A stretch of 40,747 bases of DNA. Origin: a virus. Positions within the stretch are counted from its first letter, which is position 1. Each line of letters begins with the position of its first letter. The position numbers were made by a program, and so were the translations under genes. The stretch lies in IMG/VR virus record IMGVR_UViG_3300003873_000054, positions 1 through 40,747 of that record, one strand, 5' to 3'. Of the stretch, positions 27,225 to 35,136 are shown in pieces. The notes beneath the pieces were generated by a model that was not told the origin of the DNA, did no database searches, and saw only the letters and a list, made by a program, of their open reading frames with translations.

Positions 27225-29348
27225 TTAGTAACCCATTTCACTAAATAATAAAGTGCCCTTCCTGAATAAACCCAAAGTCTCCATAAGGAGATAATAAATA
27301 TTCATATTATCTAAAACAATCCTATGTGTATCTAGAGCTCCTAACATTTCAACAGGAATTCCTTTCTCCCCACCAGCAATCGATAGCGGTACTTTAAACA
27401 CACCTAACATTACCTTATTATATTTAGCCATAGTAGTCGATAATCGATCAGCTACTTCTCTATCCTCTATAGTAGATATATACTCAGTCAGTTTTTTCTT
27501 ACTAGTGAGCGTAGTAGGTACTTTAAGTGTCATATATGTAGGCTCTCCAGGAGAACCATATTTGTCCGCGAAAACCTCATTCCATAACATATGGTGGAAG
27601 TACGGAGATTTTGATTTATCCGGATCTTTATAAGATTCTGCTGCCTTAACTTTATCATATTTAAACATACTTATCTCACCGGCAGATATAGCTTTTAATA
27701 TAGATCTCTCTAAATTAGCTACTTTAGTAAGTATCTCTTTAGCGGATATCTTCTTATCATTCTTAGCACTCTCTAAAAAAGATATCATATCATCATGAGC
27801 CGATTTGACTATACTTTGGTTGCCGGATGACGCAATGAGATGCACGCCTTTAAGCTCTAGCTTAGGTTTGCTATAGACATTACCTTCTTGTATTTCGATA
27901 TTAGCATAATAATGTTTACTAATATTAGCAGTTACAAATTGAGAGAAAAAGAATTCATTCTTCATCTTTAATAAATCTACTCTATCTGTGTCGATGTTCA
28001 TGTTCTTGGCAAACACTTTAATATTATGATCTATGGCTTGTGTATTAATAGTCATAACTGCGGCGCTCAAAGCTACGGCCTCGGGAGTAAATCTATCATT
28101 GCCATAATACCAATGTACCCAATTATCGTAACTACCGCAAGTACTATCTGTATCTGATAGTACTATCACATCTCTAAATAAATCTTTTACATTAGCGATA
28201 TCGACTGGAAGCATGTCAGTAGTTAAGAATGCTTTTATCAGTAGATGATATTTACTAAGTACTTTATATATATTTTCGGCAGTAGATCCTAATATCATAA
28301 GTAATTCTGGATCAGATTCTTGTAATTCAGAATACTTTATTTTCATACCCTTAATGTTGTCCATACAGATATGATGTACTAGGTTATTTATTCCTTCCAT
28401 ATTAACATTCAAAGCCTTAAGTGGGTTAGCACAACCCACAGTAACTTTATTAGCTAAGTTCCATACGAAATCTTTTATTAACTCCTCATTATGAGCTCTG
28501 AGATGATATAGATCATTAACATACATAACTGCAGCTAGCTCTGTATTAGTTAATGTGCTTAGGTATAAATATATCATATTATGACTTTCTGTATTAGTCC
28601 AATATCTATCACTACTACGACGTATCATGTTGTACACATCATCTACAGTAGGTATGGCTATGGAATAATGTTTGATAGCCATAGCTATAGTTGCCATATT
28701 AGGTACGGTGATACAAGCAGTTATATAATTCATAGTAGTATCTGGTGTGAACAAACACTTATTACCTGCTACTAATGATTCGGTCACAGCGTTACCGATA
28801 CTAGCCACTGATCTTGTTATAGATGTAAGTGTGTAGTGTTGTGAAGGATTATACAATATGGTAGAATTACTAGCATAGGCACCGCTAAGGGAGTTATTGA
28901 AAATCTTCATGACCTTTTGTAGTACATTATTATTAATATATGTACCCATATCACCATTCTGGTAAGCTTCAAACGCGGCTGCTTTGTGTTTATTACGTTT
29001 CTTTATGTTACCACTAAGGAAATCGGCATGTAATGATCGTTTTTTATCGGGGTGATCATACACTGTGAATGAAGGTACAATGATATCTTTATTTTGTATT
29101 ACAGAACCTATGTATTTAGATAGTGTAGTGGTAGTCATATCTCTATCACCATTATCTAATCTCTCTCTATACTCTACGATAGGATCTTTATATTTTTTAG
29201 AAGCTATAGCCTTTTTAACTACCTCGGTAGCTTGTTCTTTATTAATGTTTCTTATTTTGGACACAAACTTAACGGCCTGTTCCATATAGTTTGAAATGGG
29301 CGAAATCGTAGTGATATAATCTTTCATATCTCTTTTGAAATAGTTCAC
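27225..29348 (-). CDS. Family B DNA polymerase, C-terminal (catalytic) half of a split polymerase, 707 aa
   Basis: Replicative polymerase fragment. Motif B is seen as KIFNNSLSGAY (residues 148-158), with the K..R.K helix before it, and motif C as LSDTDST (DTDS at 399-402). Motif A (DxxSLYP) and the exonuclease domain are absent, so they must be encoded by another gene outside the window; family B polymerases are normally a single chain of about 800 residues or more, and split forms occur in phages. The start is GTG at 29348 with GGAGG four bases upstream; an open upstream extension of 22 codons has no site. The endonuclease insertion has replaced the last codons. A terminator upstream separates it from the small-gene cluster. 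Confidence 0.85.
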   Translation of the reverse strand: MNYFKRDMKDYITTISPISNYMEQAVKFVSKIRNINKEQATEVVKKAIASKKYKDPIVEYRERLDNGDRDMTTTTLSKYIGSVIQNKDIIVPSFTVYDHPDKKRSLHADFLSGNIKKRNKHKAAAFEAYQNGDMGTYINNNVLQKVMKIFNNSLSGAYASNSTILYNPSQHYTLTSITRSVASIGNAVTESLVAGNKCLFTPDTTMNYITACITVPNMATIAMAIKHYSIAIPTVDDVYNMIRRSSDRYWTNTESHNMIYLYLSTLTNTELAAVMYVNDLYHLRAHNEELIKDFVWNLANKVTVGCANPLKALNVNMEGINNLVHHICMDNIKGMKIKYSELQESDPELLMILGSTAENIYKVLSKYHLLIKAFLTTDMLPVDIANVKDLFRDVIVLSDTDSTCGSYDNWVHWYYGNDRFTPEAVALSAAVMTINTQAIDHNIKVFAKNMNIDTDRVDLLKMKNEFFFSQFVTANISKHYYANIEIQEGNVYSKPKLELKGVHLIASSGNQSIVKSAHDDMISFLESAKNDKKISAKEILTKVANLERSILKAISAGEISMFKYDKVKAAESYKDPDKSKSPYFHHMLWNEVFADKYGSPGEPTYMTLKVPTTLTSKKKLTEYISTIEDREVADRLSTTMAKYNKVMLGVFKVPLSIAGGEKGIPVEMLGALDTHRIVLDNMNIYYLLMETLGLFRKGTLLFSEMGY

Positions 29349-29403
29349 GATACCTCCGAATATGTTAGTCAAAATACTCGTGTTCCAAAGAAAAAAATAA
29401 GTT

Positions 29404-29435
29404 ATACTACACACGGGAATTCCCGTGTGTAGTAT
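29404..29435. terminator. Palindromic terminator
   Basis: A perfect 32-base palindrome centred on GGGAATTCCC lies between the small-gene cluster and polB, which therefore needs its own promoter in about 29350-29400. Confidence 0.85.
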
Positions 29436-29487
29436 CTTATAATTACTTATAAGCCACCACCAGCTATAGAGCCGAAGGTTAACTTAA

Positions 29488-29874
29488 TTATAATGGCATA
29501 ATATTAAAATTAGTTAATCCGATCTCTTTAAGTCTGGCTGATAAGACTGCTTCGGTAGAACTTGGAACATCAAAGATATCAACTCTAATATTGGTTACGG
29601 TAACTAATACGATAGTAGCCGGATCAATATACTCTTGGGCGATTACCTTAATGTTTCCCATAGCATCTTCGAACAGGATGTATGTAAGCATATCAGCAGA
29701 TACAGGAAGACCTGCGATGATGGTATTCAAAGCAGTAAATTGTGTATACACATCGATATGCTTAGATGCTTCTTTAGCTGTCAGAATACCTAATACTTTC
29801 ATATTAGTATAAGCCGCGCCTAGTATAGCTGCAGCTAGTGTGGTAAAGTCATATGACTTATTAATAGTAAACAT
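29488..29874 (-). CDS. Unknown small protein, possibly an SH3-like fold, 128 aa
   Basis: Last gene of the minus-strand small-gene cluster. The pattern FTTLAAAILGAAYTNMKVLG in the N-terminal half and a middle segment with FEDAMGNIKVIAQEYIDPATI resemble a family of small phage proteins annotated as SH3-like beta-barrels; the resemblance is by eye. The start overlaps the previous stop (TAATG), with AAGGAG upstream, so it is coupled to the preceding gene. No enzymatic residues are visible. Confidence 0.7.
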   Translation of the reverse strand: MFTINKSYDFTTLAAAILGAAYTNMKVLGILTAKEASKHIDVYTQFTALNTIIAGLPVSADMLTYILFEDAMGNIKVIAQEYIDPATIVLVTVTNIRVDIFDVPSSTEAVLSARLKEIGLTNFNIMPL

Positions 29875-30299
29875 TACGAATACTCCTTCTTATTACCTAT
29901 AGTTATAATTTGTGTGTCTATGTTTATGAGATATGGTCTTGTGATCCCCAATATCTCTAATTCCGACAGCAATGATGGCGCGTACCATCTAATAGCATTT
30001 TCTATAGTCAATGTTTCTACAAGACTGCTTGAATACTGCGGGACATAATCAGCTAATTCAGGTGCTTGTAAATCAGCCCTTAATGTCGTGCAGTAATCTA
30101 TAATATATTTCCCTACTTCATTTAGTAGCTGATCCTCAGCCATGTCTACGCATCCTACATGACGCATAGCGCGTAATACTTCAGGACAGAATGCCATTGT
30201 TAATATTTTCATAGTACTACCCGGAGTAACATCTCCGATACTAACATATGCCCCGTACATAGAATTCTGAAAAGCCTTATCTTCAGCTCGCGTCCCCAT
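29874..30299 (-). CDS. Unknown small protein, 141 aa
   Basis: Function not recognised. Mostly helical (VLRAMRHVGCVDMAEDQLLNEV and LVETLTIENAIRWYAPSLLSEL is similar) with a short strand-rich end (YLINIDTQIITIG). A GGAGG site lies upstream of the ATG. The TAATG overlap with the following gene implies coordinated translation with the probable SH3-like protein. Three cysteines are scattered and do not form a zinc motif. Confidence 0.7.
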   Translation of the reverse strand: MGTRAEDKAFQNSMYGAYVSIGDVTPGSTMKILTMAFCPEVLRAMRHVGCVDMAEDQLLNEVGKYIIDYCTTLRADLQAPELADYVPQYSSSLVETLTIENAIRWYAPSLLSELEILGITRPYLINIDTQIITIGNKKEYS

Positions 30300-30324
30300 A
30301 CTATATTGCCTCCATTTTATGTTA

Positions 30325-30828
30325 TCAAGCTTTTGTTATATGTACCATAATCTGATTATTAGAATACACCCATCTTACAGGTATGTATATATCCATATAA
30401 TCTGCTATATCCATACCAGTAACAGATATATTATATTCTGGAATTATTGAATATAAAAGCTCTATAATCTTAGTACTATTGGGTATCTCAGATATAACAC
30501 TATTTAACTCACAAGCTTCCAGTTCTTCGCATATGGCGTCCATATACATATTTCCATACCCAACCTTAGTATCGTCTATATTTAACGCGCCTATATTTAT
30601 TATAGATATCTCACTAAGGATAATAAATAACTTTATATTAACTTCTTCTGGAAATACACATCCGTTAGAGATTAACGAGTTTTTGAACATAGCATACATA
30701 GAGGTAGCGTCTATGATAGTTATCTCGCTAGACGACTCAATAGCATCCTTACTATTTACGTATATATGTTCCATAGAAGTAATTGCTGTTATCGATACGC
30801 ATCCGGAAACTGTTACTTCCGTATTCAT
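30325..30828 (-). CDS. Small acidic protein of a duplicated family, 167 aa
   Basis: Function not recognised. It is a paralogue of the gene directly upstream (30825-31322): both have an N-terminal strand with VxVS or SVTS, a central helix with CEELE (DAICEELEACEL here), and an end with NNxxMxH (SNNQIMVHI here). The start overlaps the previous stop by four bases (ATGA) and uses AAGGA within the previous gene. The alternation of strand, helix and strand suggests a compact alpha/beta fold repeated through this cluster. Confidence 0.75.
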   Translation of the reverse strand: MNTEVTVSGCVSITAITSMEHIYVNSKDAIESSSEITIIDATSMYAMFKNSLISNGCVFPEEVNIKLFIILSEISIINIGALNIDDTKVGYGNMYMDAICEELEACELNSVISEIPNSTKIIELLYSIIPEYNISVTGMDIADYMDIYIPVRWVYSNNQIMVHITKA

Positions 30829-31322
30829 AGTCGTTCCTTATTAGTAACCACTATCATATGCAACATCAAGCTATTGTTGCAGCCATCCCATTGACCTATC
30901 ACAATAGTAGATTTGTCATGGTTGTACATATTATATAGATTATTAACAAACTGACTATCAGAAATGACTTCCATACATAATATTATCATATCTTCAGTTA
31001 CGTCGACCCCTTGTAGATATTCTTTATGAATAGTATACTCAAGTTCCTCGCACGCCTCGTCAAGAATTATCTCACTGGAATCTAACCCATTAAGATAATC
31101 AACATGCCCTGAGTTATGTTCAGCAATAATAATTTCTATAACTATCTGAAATATTCTTAACCCACCAGACATGGTTATCTCAGGATATTTATTAGATAGT
31201 GCGGATTGACATAATGCATATTCTGAATGCATATTAACAACGTGTATAAAACTCATCCTATTGGCTATCTCAACATCTGGTATGTTAGATCTAACTCTGG
31301 ATGTTACAGATATAGCTCCCAT
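30825..31322 (-). CDS. Small acidic protein of a duplicated family, 165 aa
   Basis: Function not recognised; paralogue of the next gene downstream. Shared blocks: SVTSRVRSNI at the N-terminus, DEACEELEYTI in the centre, and CNNSLMLHMIVV near the end. The start is the ATG at 31322; a GTG 21 bases upstream lies in the hairpin of the IscB element. Unusually for this cluster no ribosome binding site precedes the ATG, because the iscB element lies directly upstream and may have separated the gene from its original site. Confidence 0.72.
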   Translation of the reverse strand: MGAISVTSRVRSNIPDVEIANRMSFIHVVNMHSEYALCQSALSNKYPEITMSGGLRIFQIVIEIIIAEHNSGHVDYLNGLDSSEIILDEACEELEYTIHKEYLQGVDVTEDMIILCMEVISDSQFVNNLYNMYNHDKSTIVIGQWDGCNNSLMLHMIVVTNKERL

Positions 31323-31329
31323 TTTATAA

Positions 31330-31373
31330 CACCAAGGGAACACCCACCTCTACAGGTGGGTGTGGAATTGGTG
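31330..31373. terminator. Hairpin at the downstream end of the IscB element
   Basis: A perfect 10-bp stem ACACCCACCT/AGGTGGGTGT with a four-base loop (31340-31363) is extended by CACCAA/TTGGTG (31330-31335/31368-31373) after an internal loop. It lies 15 bases after the iscB stop codon. It may be both terminator and transposon end, since IS200/IS605-type elements have subterminal hairpins. Confidence 0.75.
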
Positions 31374-31387
31374 TAACAGTATTATTA

Positions 31388-32593
31388 TTACATTGCATGT
31401 ATTATTCCTTGGTATATAAGTGTTGTTGATCTAGCTTGTAGCCTTTTACAGTTCTTTTTAACGCTAACTTCATCTATCAACTGGCTAAATATATCTCCTA
31501 TAACGAACCATCCAGTACTACGCTTACCTTTAATGAACCCAGTGCCCTTAGGAGTCTGTATAAGATCGAACTTACGTAGTCCGAACAGTTTACCTGTAGG
31601 TATACGTATGTTACTATGCGGTCCTTTAGTCTGTCGATAGTCACCAGACGAGACATGTCTTTTAAGTAGAACATAGTCACTACTCTTAATACGGTTACTA
31701 CCGCTAGCTATAGCAACAGCATCGTTGTAGTGTGTCTTAGGTAGATGCAGTATCTGTTCTCTAACATACTTCGTTATATAACCGAAGGTCTCTTGTAGTG
31801 GCACTAGTTTCTTAAGATTGTTAGCTATGTAGTTAGTATGCATAGCATGCCTAGTTCTACTAGGAGCGCTATCTATAGTGAACATACCAGCATGTAGTGC
31901 TTTATGACATGATTCACATAGTGTAACTAGGTTAGCTGGAGCATTAGTACCACCTTGACTGCGATAACGTATGTGATGCACATGTAGCTTATCAGAGTGT
32001 TTACACTTCTGTCTAGATTTACATTTATAGTTATCACGGTCTAACACGAAAGCTTTAACATTATAATAACCTAATTGATCTCCTTTCTGGTAATTATCAA
32101 CTAGGAAATTGTTATTCGATATTCTAGCTATATCGAACTTAGTAGTTTCAACCACCCATTTAGAGATAGGTAGTATCTGTTCCATCTGACGGCGTTCGCG
32201 TAGATGTGAGTCTACTTTAGATCTTAGGCTAGGTGGTAGTCCACTACTAGTTCTGTTAAGGAACCTAGGTGCTCTATAACGTAGTCTACCACGTCTGGTT
32301 CTCCTGTACATACGTCTCTGGGTCATCTTCTTACTAACATCATTACGTATGACTGTCTCAGCTTGATAGATAACTCTTTTGCTAGCTATAGCTGCAGTGC
32401 CTATAGTTTTAGATCCTATATCCATACCTGCAGTTACTGGTTGTACGTAGTGTGATGTTGGTTGGTTAAGTTTGATAGTGAATGGTGTTCTTCTTTTAAC
32501 TTTAGCTTTACTGGCACGTAATAACCGTCTAGCTATCCGTGGTGAGCACGGCATGAGTGGTTCATTATCTATATTTATTACATATACACGCAT
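31388..32593 (-). CDS. iscB: IscB RNA-guided nuclease, 401 aa
   Basis: RNA-guided DNA endonuclease of the family ancestral to Cas9. Domains in order: PLMP domain (EPLMP, 11-15), RuvC-I GMDIGSKTIGT with D58, arginine-rich bridge helix (about 91-111), RuvC-II with E149, HNH with HVHHIRYRSQGGTN (H206/H207 region), LVTLCESCHKALH and a CxxC pair, and RuvC-III HYNDAVAIAS with H288 and D291. All expected catalytic residues are present and the length is typical for IscB, so it should be active. AAGGA lies eight bases before the ATG, overlapping the end of the omega RNA. No transposase is linked, which suggests it acts as a homing-type nuclease in phage co-infection or has been adopted by the phage. 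Confidence 0.95.
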   Translation of the reverse strand: MRVYVINIDNEPLMPCSPRIARRLLRASKAKVKRRTPFTIKLNQPTSHYVQPVTAGMDIGSKTIGTAAIASKRVIYQAETVIRNDVSKKMTQRRMYRRTRRGRLRYRAPRFLNRTSSGLPPSLRSKVDSHLRERRQMEQILPISKWVVETTKFDIARISNNNFLVDNYQKGDQLGYYNVKAFVLDRDNYKCKSRQKCKHSDKLHVHHIRYRSQGGTNAPANLVTLCESCHKALHAGMFTIDSAPSRTRHAMHTNYIANNLKKLVPLQETFGYITKYVREQILHLPKTHYNDAVAIASGSNRIKSSDYVLLKRHVSSGDYRQTKGPHSNIRIPTGKLFGLRKFDLIQTPKGTGFIKGKRSTGWFVIGDIFSQLIDEVSVKKNCKRLQARSTTLIYQGIIHAM

Positions 32594-32599
32594 GTGTAT

Positions 32600-32870
32600 A
32601 TTCCTTGTATTGATTAGGCTATTAGTAGCCTACCGCCGTTACAGCGTTATGCGTATCTCTACGACTTCCTCTCGTCCATGTTAAGCAAGCTTCAGATGTG
32701 GTTGACTGTCCGTTACCCAACAGACTGTTTACAGAGCCACGATAGAGCCTAGTACTGAGGCGGCATACTAGGGTATCTAGATCAAGCTTAACGTAGTTAT
32801 CGTAAGATAACTTAGACTGGTCAACAAGCTTTTACAAGCTTCCTCCGAGCATGGCTTGGTGGGGGGTATT
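32600..32870 (-). ncRNA. Omega RNA (HEARO RNA) of IscB
   Basis: This non-coding stretch directly upstream of iscB would act as its guide RNA; HEARO RNAs have just this position. On the minus strand several stems can be seen: AAGCTT/AAGCTT with a GTAA loop (32826-32841), AGTTATC/GATAACT (32795-32812), CCTAGTA/TACTAGG, and TAGGCTA/TAGCCTA (32615-32632) close to the iscB start, with CGGCGG before it. It is richer in G and C than its flanks. The guide is expected at the 5' end, that is, near 32860-32880, derived from flanking phage DNA. Exact ends are estimates. Confidence 0.85.
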
Positions 32871-32876
32871 GACAAA

Positions 32877-33230
32877 TTACTCCAATTTAAATATTACATT
32901 CTTATCGTCCATTTTATCATACCATGCGTTACATAATACTGATCTATGTCTGTTTATGATAGCTGTTGTTATTATTTTATGTGCTTTTAGAAAGTATGTA
33001 ACTAACGCAGGTTCGTTTGTATATGAATCTATATTAGCAAACGCCTCTACCTTATCGGTATCGGAATAGGTTATCTTATCGTAAATAGTCTTAATGGCAT
33101 CAGTAACATATGCTTTACCCTTAAGCGGGTGGGTAGTGTACGTGCGAAGAGCCACATCTGATGCTCCCGGATATGGCTCTTGTGGTAACTTGTTAATGAT
33201 TATATCCTTACTAATAGTTATGCTGAGCAT
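32877..33230 (-). CDS. Unknown small protein upstream of the IscB element, 117 aa
   Basis: Function not recognised. It has an N-terminal strand (LSITISKDIII), a helical middle and a final strand (NVIFKLE). Although shorter than its neighbours, both ends look natural, so I do not think the IscB insertion truncated it. GGAGG lies six bases before the ATG, inside the end of the preceding gene, which it overlaps by 20 bases. Its last codons and stop, TTGGAGTAA, may once have been the ribosome binding site of the gene now on the far side of the insertion. Confidence 0.72.
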   Translation of the reverse strand: MLSITISKDIIINKLPQEPYPGASDVALRTYTTHPLKGKAYVTDAIKTIYDKITYSDTDKVEAFANIDSYTNEPALVTYFLKAHKIITTAIINRHRSVLCNAWYDKMDDKNVIFKLE

Positions 33231-33693
33231 CCGGTACCTCCATTTGAAATATCTTAAAATGCACTATCTTAGATTTATCCAACATTATATTAGATATTAT
33301 TAAAGCCTTCTCATAGGAGGCTGGTTGTGTCTCATTTGTAACCAAGACACTTGTCGCGTTATTAACGAGGATAGGTATTTTAGATTTTATAATAGTTATT
33401 ATCTCGTCCATACATAGTTTGATGTTTATTCTGTCGTCAGGTTTGCTTATGTTTATAAATACTCTAAAATCGTCTAATAACATATACTCTATGGTTCTAG
33501 CTACAAGATTTGTAGGTAATGTCCCAGAAATAACTTCTTTGGCTAGGTTACCAATACATCCAGTTATGATATCATCATGTTCGTGATCAGATATAATATT
33601 TAATATGGCATCTACATACACTGTAGTCTCTGGTATAGACATAACTACGACAGTATCCAGTCTCCGATCACTACTCAATACGTGTTCTAGCAT
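33211..33693 (-). CDS. Unknown small protein, 160 aa
   Basis: Function not recognised. Opens with a strand VVVMSIPETTVYVDAILNII, followed by a helical middle and strands near the end (SVLVTNETQPAS, VHFKIFQMEV). This strand-helix-strand order is common to several genes of the cluster, which may be distant paralogues. The stop codon of the previous gene abuts its ATG (TAGATG) and GGAGG lies just upstream, so translation is coupled. Confidence 0.72.
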   Translation of the reverse strand: MLEHVLSSDRRLDTVVVMSIPETTVYVDAILNIISDHEHDDIITGCIGNLAKEVISGTLPTNLVARTIEYMLLDDFRVFINISKPDDRINIKLCMDEIITIIKSKIPILVNNATSVLVTNETQPASYEKALIISNIMLDKSKIVHFKIFQMEVPDAQHNY

Positions 33694-34284
33694 CTAGCCT
33701 CCATTGATATCCATAACCTCCGTAAAACGATATGCTCTGATATCATCATATCTAACGAGGTTATATGTTGATGTTGATGTATCCAGAGAAAATATATCAT
33801 TAGGATGCATTTCAAAAATATTCTCAAATACGTTATGATACATCACTAGGAATAATTCTATTAGAAGATCCATATCCTCAGACGTGATATCCGGAATTAT
33901 ACTTAATATAATAGATTCATCTGTCTCGTGCGCGAGAGTATCGTATACCTTACAACCATCACATACAGGATTCTTTTCGAAAAGTTCTGGATTATCAGTA
34001 TGTGTGTATTGGTAATATTCTACTAATGAATGCAGCATAGGTATTGTTAAAAACGGATGCCATGGACTATCGCCAGATATTCCATATTTAGTATATCTGG
34101 CTAAATCTTTCCTAGACGCGAGCGGGAATCTTAATCCTTTAATATAAATACATCCAGCGGGTAGATTTACATAATTAGACATGATGGCATCCGCCGTTAC
34201 CATATAGCTATCTATATCTATAATATAGACTTCTCGCATGATGATGTTGCTGCTAGATAGCATTTTATCTTTAATCTGTAACAT
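33694..34284 (-). CDS. Unknown protein, 196 aa
   Basis: Function not recognised. An N-terminal strand EVYIIDIDSYMVTADAIM opens like other cluster members (compare AYVINISSIL and TVYVDAILNI). The middle carries CDGCKVYDTL, a single CxxC, and aromatic residues with HPFLTIPMLHSLVEYYQY; the C-terminal part is acidic and helical. AGGAG precedes the ATG, inside the end of the preceding gene, with which it overlaps by 14 bases. Confidence 0.72.
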   Translation of the reverse strand: MLQIKDKMLSSSNIIMREVYIIDIDSYMVTADAIMSNYVNLPAGCIYIKGLRFPLASRKDLARYTKYGISGDSPWHPFLTIPMLHSLVEYYQYTHTDNPELFEKNPVCDGCKVYDTLAHETDESIILSIIPDITSEDMDLLIELFLVMYHNVFENIFEMHPNDIFSLDTSTSTYNLVRYDDIRAYRFTEVMDINGG

Positions 34285-34714
34285 GAGGGCTCCTAGGGAA
34301 AAGTATGATGGTGCGTATGGTTATTAATAATGATGTGCCGATTAGCATGGTATTGCAAGATATAGGTAATCCATCATCACGTAGCATTGATTTGGGTAAT
34401 CTTAAATCTAAGGTATTAGATAATATCTTATACGCGCTATCTGTGATAGACAACATATTCCACATCCCAAATTTAGTATTATGGTAAGGCAATATGTTAT
34501 AATTATAACGTATCCATGAAATCACTAGATGGTGTATGTAGTCATCCAGATATATGTGCGTATGCTTAGGTAAGTAATAAAGACAATCAGATTTTGTATT
34601 CTCTTTTATATATTTCTTAAGTATTGATTTAAAATTAACTCTATGTAAATAAGAAATAATGTTAGCTACAGGTACTATATAAATATCGCTAGCGATCTTG
34701 TTCGTATCTATCAC
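34271..34714 (-). CDS. Unknown small protein with GTG start, 147 aa
   Basis: Function not recognised. The start is GTG with GGAGG four bases upstream. It begins with DIYIVPVANIISYL, like the strands opening its neighbours, has several tyrosine-rich segments and ends with a hydrophobic strand (TSLLITIRTIILF). It overlaps the genes on both sides (by 26 and 14 bases), so this part of the operon is read as a coupled unit. Confidence 0.7.
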   Translation of the reverse strand: MIDTNKIASDIYIVPVANIISYLHRVNFKSILKKYIKENTKSDCLYYLPKHTHIYLDDYIHHLVISWIRYNYNILPYHNTKFGMWNMLSITDSAYKILSNTLDLRLPKSMLRDDGLPISCNTMLIGTSLLITIRTIILFPRSPHVTD

Positions 34715-35114
34715 TATTCCTCCATTTCATGTACTCAATATATTGTGTCGAAATCAAAAAATCCCCGTGAATATCGGGAGTTATAGTAATATACAGTTGA
34801 TAATCTAATATTATTATTTTAGCTGTTATATTAATATCATAATGACTGCTATCCGGCAGATATTCTTTACATATGTCCAGCATTGCTTGTTTGAAATGTT
34901 TAGATTCAGAAGTCTCCGTATTAACATAGTTCCAGGGATCTAACAAACCTAAATATTCATTAACAACACCTTCGATAAATCTCTCCATACCCAATAACGC
35001 CTCTAGGTGATCTGAAGCGTCATGGGTATCAATACTATAAGATATACCTAATCCTTTAGCATCAGGATGTTGCAATATACTACTAATATTAATGACATAA
35101 GCATCAGCTCTCAC
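34689..35114 (-). CDS. Unknown small protein with GTG start, 141 aa
   Basis: First gene of the minus-strand cluster; function not recognised. It starts with GTG after AAGGAG. The N-terminus AYVINISSILQHPDAKG resembles the opening strand of other cluster genes, and the centre has a helix LDICKEYLPDSS followed by strands KIIILDYQLYITI, again the same order. It follows the terminator behind phuZ, so its promoter must lie in the few bases near 35115-35137 or it depends on readthrough from phuZ. Confidence 0.7.
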   Translation of the reverse strand: MRADAYVINISSILQHPDAKGLGISYSIDTHDASDHLEALLGMERFIEGVVNEYLGLLDPWNYVNTETSESKHFKQAMLDICKEYLPDSSHYDINITAKIIILDYQLYITITPDIHGDFLISTQYIEYMKWRNSDRYEQDR

Positions 35115-35136
35115 GATAGATAATCTCCTTATTAAT

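Larger units (their letters stand above)
31330..32876 (-). mobile_element. Stand-alone IscB element (iscB plus omega RNA)
   Basis: About 1.5 kb between two genes of a tight minus-strand operon contains an end hairpin, iscB and its upstream omega RNA, and no tnpA. Other gene joints in this operon have overlaps or gaps of a few bases, so this stretch is clearly an insertion. Exact borders cannot be fixed without an empty site; the given ones run from the hairpin to the base before the preceding gene's stop codon. Confidence 0.8.

Noticed and set aside
29436-29487. Minus-strand reading frame ending in FGSIAGGGL just after the 128-residue gene, suggesting a frameshifted extension
   Set aside because: Only about 18 codons are open, there is no start codon or ribosome binding site, and the 128-residue protein looks complete. 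Evidence is weaker than for the helicase.
31388-32593. TnpB or Cas9 instead of IscB
   Set aside because: TnpB has no HNH insert; Cas9 is far larger and lacks the PLMP domain. The order PLMP, RuvC-I, bridge helix, RuvC-II, HNH, RuvC-III in about 400 residues is that of IscB.
32877-33230. Truncation of the 117-residue gene by the IscB element
   Set aside because: The protein ends with a strand like its neighbours, and its stop lies outside the RNA structure, so insertion between genes is simpler.
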